Origin: Solidesulfovibrio carbinoliphilus subsp. oakridgensis
GTDB taxonomy: Bacteria; Desulfobacterota; Desulfovibrionia; Desulfovibrionales; Desulfovibrionaceae
Reading direction: 5' to 3'
Length of the DNA: 64,000 nt
Assembly (NCBI RefSeq): GCF_000177215.2
Contig: NZ_CM001368.1
Coordinates: 3,355,625 to 3,419,624 of the forward strand
The translations under genes were made by a program, and so were the position numbers. The notes under the pieces were generated by a model. That model did not search any database, was not told the DNA's origin, and saw only the letters and a list, made by a program, of their open reading frames with translations. Numbering within the stretch: the stretch's first letter is position 1; every line of letters starts with the position of its first letter. Shown here in pieces: positions 26,192 through 36,036 of the stretch.

Positions 26192-27967
26192 TCAGGCCGT
26201 GGCGCAGGCCGGCCTGGATTCGTGGTCGAGGTAGTCGGACAGGTCCAGGCGGCCGCGCAGGCGATCGCAGTCTTCCTCGATGACCCCGATGTGCCGGTCG
26301 AGGAGCGTGACCAGCCGGATGTCGATCCGGCCGGCCTCGGCCTCCTTCCACAGGATGCCAAGGGCCTTTTGCCGGGGCAGGGCCGGCTTGTAGTGCCGGG
26401 CCATGGTGATGGCGTCGTAGATGTCCACGATGGCGATGATGCGGCTTTGGAGCAGGATGTCCGCGTCCTTGAGCCCGGCGGGGTAGCCCGAGCCGTCCAG
26501 GCGCTCGTGGTGCTGGGAGATGATGTCGAGCAGCCGGCCCATGTTCTCCGGAAACGGGATGTGGCGCAGGATGCGGTGGGATTCGGCCGGGTGGCGCTCG
26601 ATCTCCCGGCGCTCTTCCGGGGTCAGGTTGCCCCGGGGGATGAGCAGGCAGGTCAATTCTTCTTCGGTCAAAAGGGGGAACGGGGTGCCGGCGATCCGGA
26701 CCTGGCTCGCCCCGATGGCCGTCACGAAGGCCGCGTCCTCGCGGCTGATGGCGTCGACGGCGTTTATCCGCTCCAGTTCCGCGAAATCGTCCAGCCCGAC
26801 CTTGGCGTAACGGCTGTCGGCCAAGGCGGCCAGGGCCAGGCGCTGGCCGATGACGGCCATGGTCCCGGCCGGAAGCCGGGTGGCCTTGGTCAGGACCTCC
26901 TCGCGGATGCCGATCTTGCCCACGTCGTGGAGCAGTCCCGCATAGAGCAGCTCTTCCAGGTCGGACGGGGTGTAGGCCACGTCCGGGAAAAATTCCGTAT
27001 CCCGGTGCACCACCTTGGCCAGGGCCACGCCGAGCCTGGCCACGCGCTGGGAGTGGCCGGCGGTGAAGGGGTCCCGGGCGTCGATGGCCGTGGCCAGGGC
27101 CTGCATCAGGGAATTAATGAGCGTCTGGAAGCTTTCGAAATGCAGGGCGTTGCCCATGGCGATGCCGGCCACGGTGGCCAGCGTCCCCACGTACTGGAGG
27201 TGGCTGGCCTCGAAGCGCACCGAGGACACGCCGCCAAGGGCCAGCATGCCCACGCACCGGTTGGAGGCGAAAAGCGGGGACAGGAGCAGGGAGGTCAGGT
27301 CGGCTTCGCCGCGCCACCGGCGGTCCACGGACAGGTCGTTTACGATCTCGCCCTTCTGGGTCCGGGCGATGTCCCAGAAGAGCGTCGATCGGGCGATGTC
27401 GGCCAGCCGGCAGCCGGCCACGTCGCCAAAGGCGCACATGGGCACAAACTCGTCCTGGTCCGGGGGGCGCAGAAAGACCATGCCCACCTCGGCCGGCAAC
27501 TCGCCGTGCCGGTATTCGCCAAGCAGGGCCTGGGCCACGTCGCGGGGGCGCAGGGAACCGTTCAGGCCAAGGGTGGCCCGGTGGAGCAGGGAAATCTCCC
27601 GGTATTTGCCGAGGGCTTCGCCGGCCAGGCTGCGGCGGAGCGATTCGCCCTCGATCAGGGCCTCGATGCTGCCCGCGACAAACCGGGCCAGTTCCGGCAG
27701 CCGCGCCGCGTCCAAGGCCCCAGACCTGGCCTCGGGGGGGGCGGTGACACTCAGGTAGCCGATCAGGGCGCCGTCCAGGTGCAGGGGTTCGAGGTGGCGG
27801 AACGGGGAATCGTCCCCCTCGGGGGCGGATTCGAGGACAGCCACGGTCCAGCCCGAGCCGAGCAGGGCCTCGGCCCGGCCGAGCAGCGGGGCGAGATTTT
27901 TTTTCTTGAGCAGCCGGCGCAGGGGAACCATGAAGGATGCGGACGGGCCGAGCCGGAAACTCAGCAC
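26192..27967 (-). CDS. GAF/HD-GYP c-di-GMP phosphodiesterase
   Basis: The 591-residue product has a first variable region (1-120), a GAF-like sensor (about 140-290, LLHRATLGLN ... GMLALGG), and an HD-GYP domain (about 300-560). The metal-binding HD is in YAGLLHDVGKIGIREE, a second histidine group in HPAESHRILRHI, and the hallmark HHERLDGSGYP is intact, so c-di-GMP hydrolysis is expected. The domain has an unusual loop of about 70 residues between HD and the second His group. The GTG start overlaps the stop of the response regulator, so the two are translated together. An ATG at 27931 is an alternative start. Confidence 0.88.
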   Translation of the reverse strand: MLSFRLGPSASFMVPLRRLLKKKNLAPLLGRAEALLGSGWTVAVLESAPEGDDSPFRHLEPLHLDGALIGYLSVTAPPEARSGALDAARLPELARFVAGSIEALIEGESLRRSLAGEALGKYREISLLHRATLGLNGSLRPRDVAQALLGEYRHGELPAEVGMVFLRPPDQDEFVPMCAFGDVAGCRLADIARSTLFWDIARTQKGEIVNDLSVDRRWRGEADLTSLLLSPLFASNRCVGMLALGGVSSVRFEASHLQYVGTLATVAGIAMGNALHFESFQTLINSLMQALATAIDARDPFTAGHSQRVARLGVALAKVVHRDTEFFPDVAYTPSDLEELLYAGLLHDVGKIGIREEVLTKATRLPAGTMAVIGQRLALAALADSRYAKVGLDDFAELERINAVDAISREDAAFVTAIGASQVRIAGTPFPLLTEEELTCLLIPRGNLTPEERREIERHPAESHRILRHIPFPENMGRLLDIISQHHERLDGSGYPAGLKDADILLQSRIIAIVDIYDAITMARHYKPALPRQKALGILWKEAEAGRIDIRLVTLLDRHIGVIEEDCDRLRGRLDLSDYLDHESRPACATA

Positions 27968-28347
27968 TCGAGGTTCAAGAGTTCCCTGGCCACCCGCAGC
28001 ACCTCGTCCGGGTCGAAGGGCTTGGTCATGTACCGGCTGGCCCCGAGCTCCAGGCCCTGGCGCCGGTCCACTTCCTGGCCCTTGGCCGTCAAGAGGACGA
28101 TGCCGATGCTCGTTATGGCCGGGTCTTCCTTGACGCGCTGGCAGACCTCGTAGCCGTTGAGTTTGGGCATCATGATGTCCAGAAAGACCACGTCCGGCTT
28201 TTGGGACCGGATCAGTTCAAGCCCTTCCTCGCCGTTCTGGGCGGACAGGATCTCCACGCCGCAGTCTTCCTCCAGTTCCTCAAGCGTCTGCTCAAGGAGC
28301 ATGCGGATATGCACCTCATCATCGACGATGAGAATCTTCCCGGGCAT
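27961..28347 (-). CDS. Single-domain response regulator (CheY-like)
   Basis: The 128-residue receiver domain starts at an ATG with AAGGAG. Acidic pocket DDE near the start (ILIVDDE), phospho-acceptor Asp in PDVVFLDIMMP (about 57), Thr in LLTAKG and Lys in MTKPFDPDE are all present. No output domain follows. It overlaps the HD-GYP gene by 7 nt, so phosphorylation probably tunes c-di-GMP breakdown. No kinase gene is adjacent. Confidence 0.9.
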   Translation of the reverse strand: MPGKILIVDDEVHIRMLLEQTLEELEEDCGVEILSAQNGEEGLELIRSQKPDVVFLDIMMPKLNGYEVCQRVKEDPAITSIGIVLLTAKGQEVDRRQGLELGASRYMTKPFDPDEVLRVARELLNLEC

Positions 28348-28685
28348 GAACGACTCCTTTGCATGGCGCCAACCAATTTGAATACTAGTGAAAGCCGGCG
28401 TGCTTGGCAAGGCGTGCCGGCGGCGGGGCCATCATAAAACCGTACGGGAACGGGGAAATTCCCCCGTCCGGGTTTGGGCCGGTAAGGGGCATGTCAAAAA
28501 AAACCAAAAAAATGAGGAGGAAGACGCCGGCTTCGGACCCTGGGGGAGACACGGGAAAGAGCAAAAAATCATGGCCGGTTGGCCAAGGAGCGGCCGGTCG
28601 GGCCGGGCTGTCGCGGCACGCCGCGTGCCGCGACGCGTCCGGGGACCCGGCGGAGCCGGGGGGCCGGGCCGGAAGGCCAAGGGGA
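28348..28685. other. 338-bp gap with a strong hairpin
   Basis: No gene is supported. An 11-bp inverted repeat (GTCGCGGCACG / CGTGCCGCGAC, 28609-28633) with a 3-nt loop lies about 55 nt downstream of the HesB-like gene on the minus strand. The rest is purine-rich then G/C-rich. Confidence 0.4.
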
Positions 28686-29018
28686 TCAGTGCGTGCCGCA
28701 GGAGCCGCCGCAATTGCCGCCGGCCAGGGAGAAATCGAGGCTCGACCGGATGACGAACCCTTCCTCGCCGCAGTCGACCACCAGGGGGGCCGCCTGCTGC
28801 AACAGGGCGCGGTTGACCACGAACCGCCAGCCCCGGGCCGAAAAGGCGGCATCGTCGCCAGTCGGTTCGTCCGCGGCCAGTTCCAGGCGCGGGCCGCTGT
28901 CGCTCAGAAACGACAGGAAGACGCGCAGGCTCGGCCGGCCGGAAGGGGTGAAAAGGGCGGACAGGGCGATGTCCGCCGCCTCGGTCAGGCTGAAAAGATC
29001 GTTTTCCCGGATGTCCAT
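28686..29018 (-). CDS. HesB/IscA-like protein lacking the first cysteine
   Basis: The 110-residue product aligns along its length with the two genes upstream. Where those have GG-Cys or GG-Sec followed by GP, this one reads FLSDSGPRLEL, so the key thiol/selenol is Asp. The C-terminal cysteine group remains (GGNCGGSCGTH). An ATG at 29018 is chosen; the TTG two codons earlier has no better site. It is the third and most divergent copy of a tandem family. Loss of the first ligand suggests it no longer carries an Fe-S cluster in the usual way and may be a partner of the other two. Confidence 0.65.
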   Translation of the reverse strand: MDIRENDLFSLTEAADIALSALFTPSGRPSLRVFLSFLSDSGPRLELAADEPTGDDAAFSARGWRFVVNRALLQQAAPLVVDCGEEGFVIRSSLDFSLAGGNCGGSCGTH

Positions 29019-29068
29019 GGCCAAAATCTAAAAGGGCCGGGCCGGCCTGTCAACAAGGGGTTCGCCCG

Positions 29069-29099
29069 AAAAAAGCGGGCCGGCCAGGGGCCGGCCCGC
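29069..29099 (-). terminator. Terminator of the HesB-like gene pair
   Basis: GCGGGCCGGCC and GGCCGGCCCGC form an 11-bp stem with a U tract on the minus strand, 30 nt after the stop at 29129. Confidence 0.8.
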
Positions 29100-29128
29100 T
29101 TGGAGCTGACGTGTCTTTCGGGAAACGC

Positions 29129-29473
29129 TCAGGAGGAGCAGCCGCCGCCGCAACCACCGCCGCCACCGCTGCCACACGAACCGCCGCCGCAGGAACCGCC
29201 GCCTTCAAGCTTCAGATTCGAGCTCACGGCAAAGCCGTAGTCGGTCATGTCCACGGTGATGGGGCTCGCCAAGGCCAACAGCTCCTTTTCCACCACGACG
29301 GTATAGCCGTTGACGTCAAAAACGTCGTCGTTGTCGCGGGCTTCGTCCAGGGCCAGGGTCAGGGAGGGGCCGCAGCAGCCGCCCTTGTTCAGATACACCC
29401 GGATAGGGGCCTTGTCTTTATCGGCAAAATAGTTGTCGAGTTCGGCTCGCGCCGTGTCTGTCAATGAAACCAT
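29129..29473 (-). CDS. HesB/IscA-like protein, cysteine form
   Basis: The 114-residue product starts MVSLTDTAR at an ATG with GGAGG 8 nt before it. It has the HesB-like fold with YLNKGGCCGPSLTLAL; C33 is the conserved first ligand, and the tail is a Gly/Cys-rich string (GGSCGGGSCGSGGGG) that could bind iron or a cluster. It is the cysteine homologue of the selenocysteine gene just upstream, with about two thirds of positions alike by eye. The family (HesB-related, TIGR01911) is thought to act in Fe-S cluster handling. The exact partner is unknown. Confidence 0.8.
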   Translation of the reverse strand: MVSLTDTARAELDNYFADKDKAPIRVYLNKGGCCGPSLTLALDEARDNDDVFDVNGYTVVVEKELLALASPITVDMTDYGFAVSSNLKLEGGGSCGGGSCGSGGGGGCGGGCSS

Positions 29474-29593
29474 GCGAACCTCCAAACGAGAGATGTCAAA
29501 GGGGTAATCACCGGGGTTTGGATTGTCAAATAAGCCTCGTCTATGGATGCGGGGCCAAACTTCCGGTGATTCCCGATGCGATCTCCCGGGAGA

Positions 29594-29917
29594 TCAGCTG
29601 GTCGAACAGGAACCGCCGGAACACGAGGAGCCGCAACTGCTGCCGCCACCGAGTTCCAGGCTCGAAGTGACCGAAAATCCCATGTAGGTCATGTCGACCT
29701 TGAGGGGCGAGGCCTTCTCAAGCAGGTCTTTTTCTATGACAAACGTGTAGCCGGAAACATCGAGCACCGCATCCGTATCGCGCGACTCATCCAGAGCCAG
29801 CGCCAGCCTGGGGCCAGCTCAGCCGCCGGACGAGAGATAAATCCGGATGGGCGTCTTTTCCTTGTCCGCGAAATACCCATCCAGTTGGGTCTTGGCGCTT
29901 TCCGTCAATTCAACCAT
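29594..29917 (-). CDS. HesB-like selenoprotein (in-frame UGA at codon 33)
   Basis: Read from the ATG at 29917 (GGAGG upstream), 32 codons lead to an in-frame TGA at 29821-29819 and 74 further sense codons follow to the true stop TGA at 29594. The context IYLSSGG-UGA-AGPRLALALDES aligns exactly with the cysteine form IYL/VYLNKGG-C-CGPSL in the next gene, so UGA replaces the conserved cysteine. Similarity continues at full strength after the UGA up to a Cys-rich tail (SSCGSSCSGGSCSTS). The HesB-related family TIGR01911 is known to include selenoproteins with Sec at this position. The product would be 107 residues. Automated calling would miss this gene or cut it at codon 33. Confidence 0.85.
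29794..29820 (-). promoter_or_regulatory. Possible bacterial SECIS hairpin
   Basis: From the G of the UGA, GAGCUGG can pair with CUGGCUC (two G:U pairs) around a 13-nt loop that contains AGG. A hairpin directly 3' of the UGA is what SelB needs, but in this G/C-rich coding sequence other folds are possible. Confidence 0.4.
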
Positions 29918-30050
29918 GGTATCCTCCGCAATCAAGCTCTTTCGATGCAACTAAGCATGACCGATCGGAAAGTCAAATGGGTTCCTCCCGGGGCGACGCA
30001 GCGTTGCGCCGCCCGGGCATCTGCGGTATCTGCCGGAAAAGCCTGGGGGA

Positions 30051-30593
30051 ATGCGCGTGACAAAATCGAAAAAACTGATGACCGCCGGCGAAGTGCGGCG
30101 CACCCTGGACCGGCTGGCCTTCGAGATCATCGAACGCCACGATCCGGCCTGCGGCCTGGCCCTGGTCGGCATCCAGCGGCGGGGGGCGGAACTGGCCGCC
30201 CGCCTCAAAGCCCTGCTCGACGCCCGGGGCGGCTGCGACGTGCCGCTCGGCAAGCTCGACATCAACCTGTACCGCGACGATTGGACCAACCGGGACGTGC
30301 AGCCCCAGGTCGGGCCGTCGGACATCCCGTTTCCGCTGGCCGGCAAGAACGTGGTCCTGATCGACGACGTCCTCTTCTCGGGCCGCACCATCCGGGCCGC
30401 CCTCGAAGCCCTGCTCGACTACGGCCGCCCCAACCGGGTGGAACTGCTTGTCCTGATCGACCGCCGGGGCCACCGGGAACTGCCCATCCAGGCCGACTAT
30501 TTCGGCAAACGCGTCCACACCGCCCAGGGCGAACACGTGGACGTGGCCGTGGCCGAACTCGACGGCGAAGACGGCGTGCTGCTGGTCGGCTAG
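30051..30593 (+). CDS. pyrR: PyrR: pyr regulator / uracil phosphoribosyltransferase
   Basis: The 180-residue PRTase-fold protein has the PRPP-binding motif VVLIDDVLFSGRTIRAAL (about 99-116) and the PyrR words LVGIQRRGAELA and LDINLYRDD. In other bacteria PyrR binds pyr mRNA to control attenuation and has weak uracil phosphoribosyltransferase activity. No pyr biosynthesis gene is adjacent here, so regulation would be in trans. The ATG at 30051 lies about 14 nt after GGGG-type purines. Confidence 0.92.
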   Translation: MRVTKSKKLMTAGEVRRTLDRLAFEIIERHDPACGLALVGIQRRGAELAARLKALLDARGGCDVPLGKLDINLYRDDWTNRDVQPQVGPSDIPFPLAGKNVVLIDDVLFSGRTIRAALEALLDYGRPNRVELLVLIDRRGHRELPIQADYFGKRVHTAQGEHVDVAVAELDGEDGVLLVG

Positions 30594-30627
30594 GGTTGTG
30601 GTCTTCCGAAAAACAGGACGGGATTTT

Positions 30628-30650
30628 TTTAAATAGTATAATTATTTAAA
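30628..30650. terminator. AT-only palindrome between converging genes
   Basis: TTTAAATA and TATTTAAA pair perfectly around GTATAAT. This is strikingly AT-rich for the region and lies 35 nt after pyrR, facing the converging exonuclease-like gene. It may serve as a weak bidirectional 3' end. Confidence 0.3.
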
Positions 30651-30746
30651 CATGTTGACTTCGCAGTTCGCAAGGGATCACAAGGCGCCCCGGGTGACCC
30701 CGCCAGGGAAGGGGGAGCGCCGCCCGGGCCGGCCGCGTCCTGCCGG

Positions 30747-31583
30747 CTATTTGCGCGAAAAGGCCCAGGCCAGCTTTCGCAGCACGCGCGGGTCCGGGGC
30801 GTGGGGATTGTCGCCGGGACGGGGAATGGGCAGGGCGTAGCGGGCGGCGAAGGGCGTCTGCTCCAAGAGCTCGTTTATGGCGTGGGCCAGGAGCACGGGC
30901 AGGGCCAGGACGTCGGCGGCGTTGTAGGCCAAGAGCGTTTCGAGCAGGGCCGGATCGCCGCTTCGGGTGTATTCCCGCCACAGGATCACGGCGAAATAGC
31001 CGTCGGCCCCGGTCAGGCCGCCACGGTCCACGCCGTAGCGTTCCTCACACTTCTTGAGCCCGCCCTTGACGCCGATGGCGGTCAGGACGTTTCGCAGGTC
31101 GATGTGGGCCTTGGGCAGCACGGCGCGCAGGTGGGACCGCAGGACCGGCGCGTCGAAGCAGCGGCCGTTGAAGGTGACCAGCACCTTGCTCTCCAGGATG
31201 TCGGTGGCGAAGTCGTGGAGGTTTTGGCCGTGGGCGTAGGTGCGCACGGTATTGTGGCCGTCGTAGAGGGACACGGCCGTGACCTCGTTTTGCGGGGTGC
31301 CGTCGGTTTCGATGTCCACGCAGGCCAAGCCGTCGCGGAACTCGAAAAAAAGCCGCCAGGCCTCGGCCGGGGACAGGCGTTCGCCGAACCAGTCGGCGTC
31401 GCCGGCAGCCAGCCGCTCCTTGGAAAGCTCCAGCTCCTGCCGCCACATGGGAGCCTTGACGGAACCGAAGGGCGGCGTCTTTGCGTCCAGGAAGTCGTCC
31501 CAGGTGAGGATGCCGGCCGCCCAGAGGCGGCGTTCGGTGGTGGGGCCAAGGCCGGGCAGATGCACGAAAGTATGTTTGAGCAC
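30747..31583 (-). CDS. YprB-like RNase H-fold 3'-5' exonuclease
   Basis: The 278-residue protein begins with a helix-hairpin-like segment (HLPGLGPTTERRLWAAGI) and then a DEDD-type exonuclease domain: LACVDIETDG supplies the first Asp-x-Glu, LVTFNGRCFDAPVL the second Asp, and YNAADVLALPVL the last Asp. This matches the YprB RNase H-like family. Nucleic-acid repair or processing is presumed and the substrate is unknown. It converges on pyrR and is divergent from the methyltransferase gene. Confidence 0.8.
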   Translation of the reverse strand: MLKHTFVHLPGLGPTTERRLWAAGILTWDDFLDAKTPPFGSVKAPMWRQELELSKERLAAGDADWFGERLSPAEAWRLFFEFRDGLACVDIETDGTPQNEVTAVSLYDGHNTVRTYAHGQNLHDFATDILESKVLVTFNGRCFDAPVLRSHLRAVLPKAHIDLRNVLTAIGVKGGLKKCEERYGVDRGGLTGADGYFAVILWREYTRSGDPALLETLLAYNAADVLALPVLLAHAINELLEQTPFAARYALPIPRPGDNPHAPDPRVLRKLAWAFSRK

Positions 31584-31710
31584 GCGAGGGCCTTACCCCT
31601 TTTGCGGTCCGGGCTCAACCTCCGTGTGTGACGGCACCAAACCTGCATGGGTTACGGGAGCCGGCGTATTTTGCCGCCGGGCTGATCGCCATTCCAAGGA
31701 AGGAGCGCCC

Positions 31711-32697
31711 ATGTTGCGACACACCGACGCCTCGTCCCCGTCGCCCAAGGCGGCATCGCCGGCCAGGCCCGGCCGGGAAACCGTCATTGCGCGGGAAATC
31801 TACCGGGCCGGCCCGTTGCGGGACGATTTCGAACGCCTGGCCCACCCCGGCGTGCCCATGGCCGATGCCGACGTGCTGAGTTTCCTGCTCAAGTATTTTT
31901 TCGCCTCGCTCTACCCCGGTTCCGAGGACCATGCCGTTCCTTTGACGGAACTGAGCACCCTGCTCGGTCGGTTTTATGACCTGTGGTCCGAGGAAGGGGC
32001 CGACGGGGCGGTGCCCCTGGCCGGCAACGGCAGCGCTTTTCCGCTGCGCATGCTGGCCGACCTGCCGCGCACGGCCCACATCTTCCGGTCCGTGGCCAAC
32101 AGGCCCCTGCCGCCGTCCCAGGTCCAGGACCCGTTCCTCGGGCTCGACCTCGGCACGGGCAGCGGCATCCTGCTGGCTGCGGCCTGGTTCCAGGCCAGGC
32201 GCAACGGCGTGTCCGAAACGCACCTCTACGGCATCGAGCGCGACCCGGACGTGGCTGCCCGCACGGACGAGATCTTCCGCTCGCTCGGCATCGGCGAGAT
32301 CCGGCTGGCCGACGCCCGGCTGCCCGCCGCCTATGCCGGCCTGCCCGACGGACCCATCGCCTTTGTCGGCAACGAGAACGTGGCCGCGCCCACGGCCCGG
32401 CTGTCGGCCGAACCGTTTTCCGCCCTGCACGCCACGCTTTTCACCATGTTTTCCAAGCGGCTGCGAAACACCGTCTTTTTCCCGGAAGCCCTGGTCGTCC
32501 GCGACCGCGAGGCGGAACTCGACGTGGTGCTGTCCAAAAACAACCGCTTCCAGGTGCCCCGCCACTACCGCAACCTGCGGCTGCGGCCCCGGTCCATCGT
32601 CATCGAAGGCCGGCTCACCCGGCTGTGGCAGATCGGCAAGGACTTCAAGCCGTACATCGCCGAAGCCTGGCTCCCGGCCATGCCCGGACGCTGGTAG
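31711..32697 (+). CDS. SAM-dependent methyltransferase-like protein
   Basis: The 328-residue start MLRHTDAS at 31711 has AAGGAGCG 6 nt before it. A Rossmann motif I is visible as FLGLDLGTGSGILLAAAWF (about 149-167), then GIERDPDVAART as motif II and GPIAFVGNENVAAP near motif IV. The N-terminal 130 residues are helical and not recognised. The target is unknown. Its 3' end is followed at once by a G/C-rich repeat and a bidirectional terminator. Confidence 0.65.
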   Translation: MLRHTDASSPSPKAASPARPGRETVIAREIYRAGPLRDDFERLAHPGVPMADADVLSFLLKYFFASLYPGSEDHAVPLTELSTLLGRFYDLWSEEGADGAVPLAGNGSAFPLRMLADLPRTAHIFRSVANRPLPPSQVQDPFLGLDLGTGSGILLAAAWFQARRNGVSETHLYGIERDPDVAARTDEIFRSLGIGEIRLADARLPAAYAGLPDGPIAFVGNENVAAPTARLSAEPFSALHATLFTMFSKRLRNTVFFPEALVVRDREAELDVVLSKNNRFQVPRHYRNLRLRPRSIVIEGRLTRLWQIGKDFKPYIAEAWLPAMPGRW

Positions 32698-32710
32698 CCG
32701 AGGAAAGACG

Positions 32711-32795
32711 AATCGGGGCTCCGCCCCGAACCCCGCCAGGGCTCTGCCCTGGACCCGCCGGGGGGAATGATTCCCCCCGGACCCCCTCAAAGGGG
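32711..32795 (-). repeat. G/C palindromic repeat, copy 1 (long form)
   Basis: The copy contains the hairpins GGGGCTCCGCCCC and CCAGGG-CTCTG-CCCTGG, the core CCGGGGGGAATGATTCCCCCCGG split by ATGA, and CCCCCTCAAAGGGGG. The same modules occur in the opposite order at 36194-36310. It directly follows the methyltransferase stop. Confidence 0.8.
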
Positions 32796-32835
32796 GCACC
32801 GGCTGAAGCCCGCACATCTCATTCCATGCAGCGAT

Positions 32836-32869
32836 AAAAAAGCCCCGGCGTCACCACCGGGGCTTTTTC
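32836..32869. terminator. Bidirectional terminator
   Basis: AAAAAAGCCCCGG and CCGGGGCTTTTT pair around CGTCACCA. It serves both the methyltransferase gene (+) and argB (-). Confidence 0.85.
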
Positions 32870-32880
32870 TATTTTTCCCA

Positions 32881-32936
32881 TTCAGGGGGTCCGGGGGGAT
32901 GATCCCCCCCCGGACGCCGGAGGCATCTTTTCTTCT
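32881..32936 (+). repeat. G/C palindromic repeat, copy 2
   Basis: Core TTCAGGGGGTCCGGGGGG-ATGATC-CCCCCCCGG followed by the tail CGCCGGAGGCATC. It lies just past the 3' end of argB, with the tail nearest the gene. Confidence 0.8.
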
Positions 32937-32949
32937 CTTCTTTCTCTCT

Positions 32950-33843
32950 CTACGCCGTGCAGCGCTTGCAGACGATCTCGGTGCCGATGCCGGAGTTGGT
33001 GAAAAACTCCAGGATGATGCAGTTCTCGACCCGGCCGTCGAGGATGTGGGCTTTTTCCACACCCGCGTCCACGGCTTCCATGCAGCAGGTGACCTTGGGG
33101 ATCATGCCGCCGGTCAGGATGCCGTTTTGCATGGCTTCGGAAGCCTCCTTGATGTCCAGGGACGAGATGAGGGTCCGTTCCTTGTCGAGGACGCCGGGCA
33201 CGTCGGTCAGGAGCACGAGGCGCTTGGCCCCGAGCGCCGCGGCCATGGCGCCGGCCACGGTGTCGGCGTTGATGTTGTAGGTCTCGCCGGCCTCGTCCAC
33301 GCCGACGGGCGCGATGACGGGAATAAATCCTTGGGCGAGGAGCGTGGTAATGAGCGAGGTGTTGATGCCGGTCACTTCGCCGACCTTGCCGAGGTCGATG
33401 ATTTCCGGCGGGGCGTCGCCTTTTTCCAGCACCATTTCGAGCTTTCTGGCGGTAATCAGCCGGCCGTCCTTGCCGGAGAGGCCGACGGCCGTGCCGCCGT
33501 TTAAGTTGATCAGGTTGACGATGTTCTTATTCACCTTGCCGACGAGGACCATCTCGACCACATCCATGGTGGCGTCGTCGGTGACGCGAAGGCCCTGGCG
33601 GAACTCACTTGTGATGTTGAGCTGCTTGAGCATCCGGCCGATCTGCGGCCCGCCGCCGTGGACGATGACGGGATTGATGCCGATATATTTGAGCAGGATG
33701 ACGTTCAGGGCGAAACTTTTTTGCAGTTCCTCGTCGACCATGGCGTGGCCGCCGTATTTGATGACCACCGTCTTGCCGAAAAACTGGCGAATGTAGGGCA
33801 GGGCCTCCAGCAGCAGCCGCGCCTTGGCGTGTTCCCGATCCAT
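32950..33843 (-). CDS. argB: N-acetylglutamate kinase
   Basis: The 297-residue amino-acid kinase phosphorylates N-acetylglutamate in arginine synthesis. Visible are the phosphate-binding VIKYGGHAM (about 26-34), the substrate loop [14 protein letters not shown], and [11 protein letters not shown]. An N-terminal helix ([21 protein letters not shown]) of the type found in arginine-inhibited hexameric enzymes suggests feedback control by arginine. The gene follows hslU by 28 nt on the minus strand, so it may be cotranscribed with hslVU. Confidence 0.95.
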   Translation of the reverse strand: MDREHAKARLLLEALPYIRQFFGKTVVIKYGGHAMVDEELQKSFALNVILLKYIGINPVIVHGGGPQIGRMLKQLNITSEFRQGLRVTDDATMDVVEMVLVGKVNKNIVNLINLNGGTAVGLSGKDGRLITARKLEMVLEKGDAPPEIIDLGKVGEVTGINTSLITTLLAQGFIPVIAPVGVDEAGETYNINADTVAGAMAAALGAKRLVLLTDVPGVLDKERTLISSLDIKEASEAMQNGILTGGMIPKVTCCMEAVDAGVEKAHILDGRVENCIILEFFTNSGIGTEIVCKRCTA

Positions 33844-33871
33844 ATCTCCCGCTCCCCCCGGTTGCCGGTTG

Positions 33872-35251
<1,380 letters not shown>

Positions 35252-35321
35252 GCTTACTTACTCCTGGCGATACGCGGCCACGCGTGGGCCGCGATCCGTA
35301 TTGTCGGCAAGGGCCTGCCTG

Positions 35322-35876
35322 TTACAGGCCGTCGGCCGGGCGCTCCACGGTCTCGACCACGATGCGGTCGTTGGTGAAGACGCAGATTTCGGCGGCAATG
35401 GCCATGGCCCGCTCCACGATCTCCCGGCCGGAAAGGCCCGTGTGGCGCACCAGGGCCCGGGCGGCGGCCAGGGCGTAGGGGCCGCCGGACCCGATGGCCG
35501 CCACGCCGTCGTCGGGCTCGATCACGTCGCCGTTGCCGGAGAGGAGCAGGATATTGCCGGCATCGGCCACGAGGAGCATGGCTTCCAGGCGGCGCAGGTA
35601 CTTGTCCTTGCGCCAGTCCTTGGCCAGCTCCACGCTGGCCCGCACCAGGTTGCCGCCGAATTCCTCCAGCTTGGCCTCGAACCGCTCAAAAAGGGTGAAG
35701 GCGTCGGCCGTGGCCCCGGCAAAGCCGATGACCACCTTGTCCTTGTAGATGCGGCGCACCTTGCGCGCGCCGTGCTTCATGGCCACGGACTGGCCAAGCG
35801 TCACCTGGCCGTCGCCGGCCATGGCCACGCCCGTGTCCGTCTTCACGGCCAATATGGTCGTTCCACGTAATTCCAT
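35322..35876 (-). CDS. hslV: HslV, peptidase of the HslUV protease
   Basis: The 184-residue proteasome-like subunit starts at the ATG at 35876 behind GGAGG. The sequence [11 protein letters not shown] implies that a five-residue propeptide is removed to expose the catalytic N-terminal threonine (T6), longer than the usual single Met. DGQVTLG and [14 protein letters not shown] are family motifs. It is the first gene of hslV-hslU-argB. Confidence 0.95.
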   Translation of the reverse strand: MELRGTTILAVKTDTGVAMAGDGQVTLGQSVAMKHGARKVRRIYKDKVVIGFAGATADAFTLFERFEAKLEEFGGNLVRASVELAKDWRKDKYLRRLEAMLLVADAGNILLLSGNGDVIEPDDGVAAIGSGGPYALAAARALVRHTGLSGREIVERAMAIAAEICVFTNDRIVVETVERPADGL

Positions 35877-36036
35877 GCAATTACCTCCGGTGGAACCGGG
35901 GGAGGGAACCCCGGGCCACGCGGCCCGCAGCGAAAGGGGCACCCTTCCCCTGTCGTCCTTCCCCGAGACGCACCTGTCGCGGACGGCTTGCCGTCCGACT
36001 GGTTTTCAGGCTTTCAAAGCAAAAAATCGACCCACC

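Noticed and set aside
26180-28153. 657-codon plus-strand frame over the HD-GYP gene
   Set aside because: The HD-GYP and GAF motifs are on the minus strand. The plus frame is a Gly/Gln/Val-rich shadow.
29594-29917. Pseudogene interpretation of the TGA-interrupted HesB-like gene
   Set aside because: The TGA replaces exactly the conserved cysteine, the rest of the frame is intact to a normal stop, and the family is known to contain selenocysteine here.
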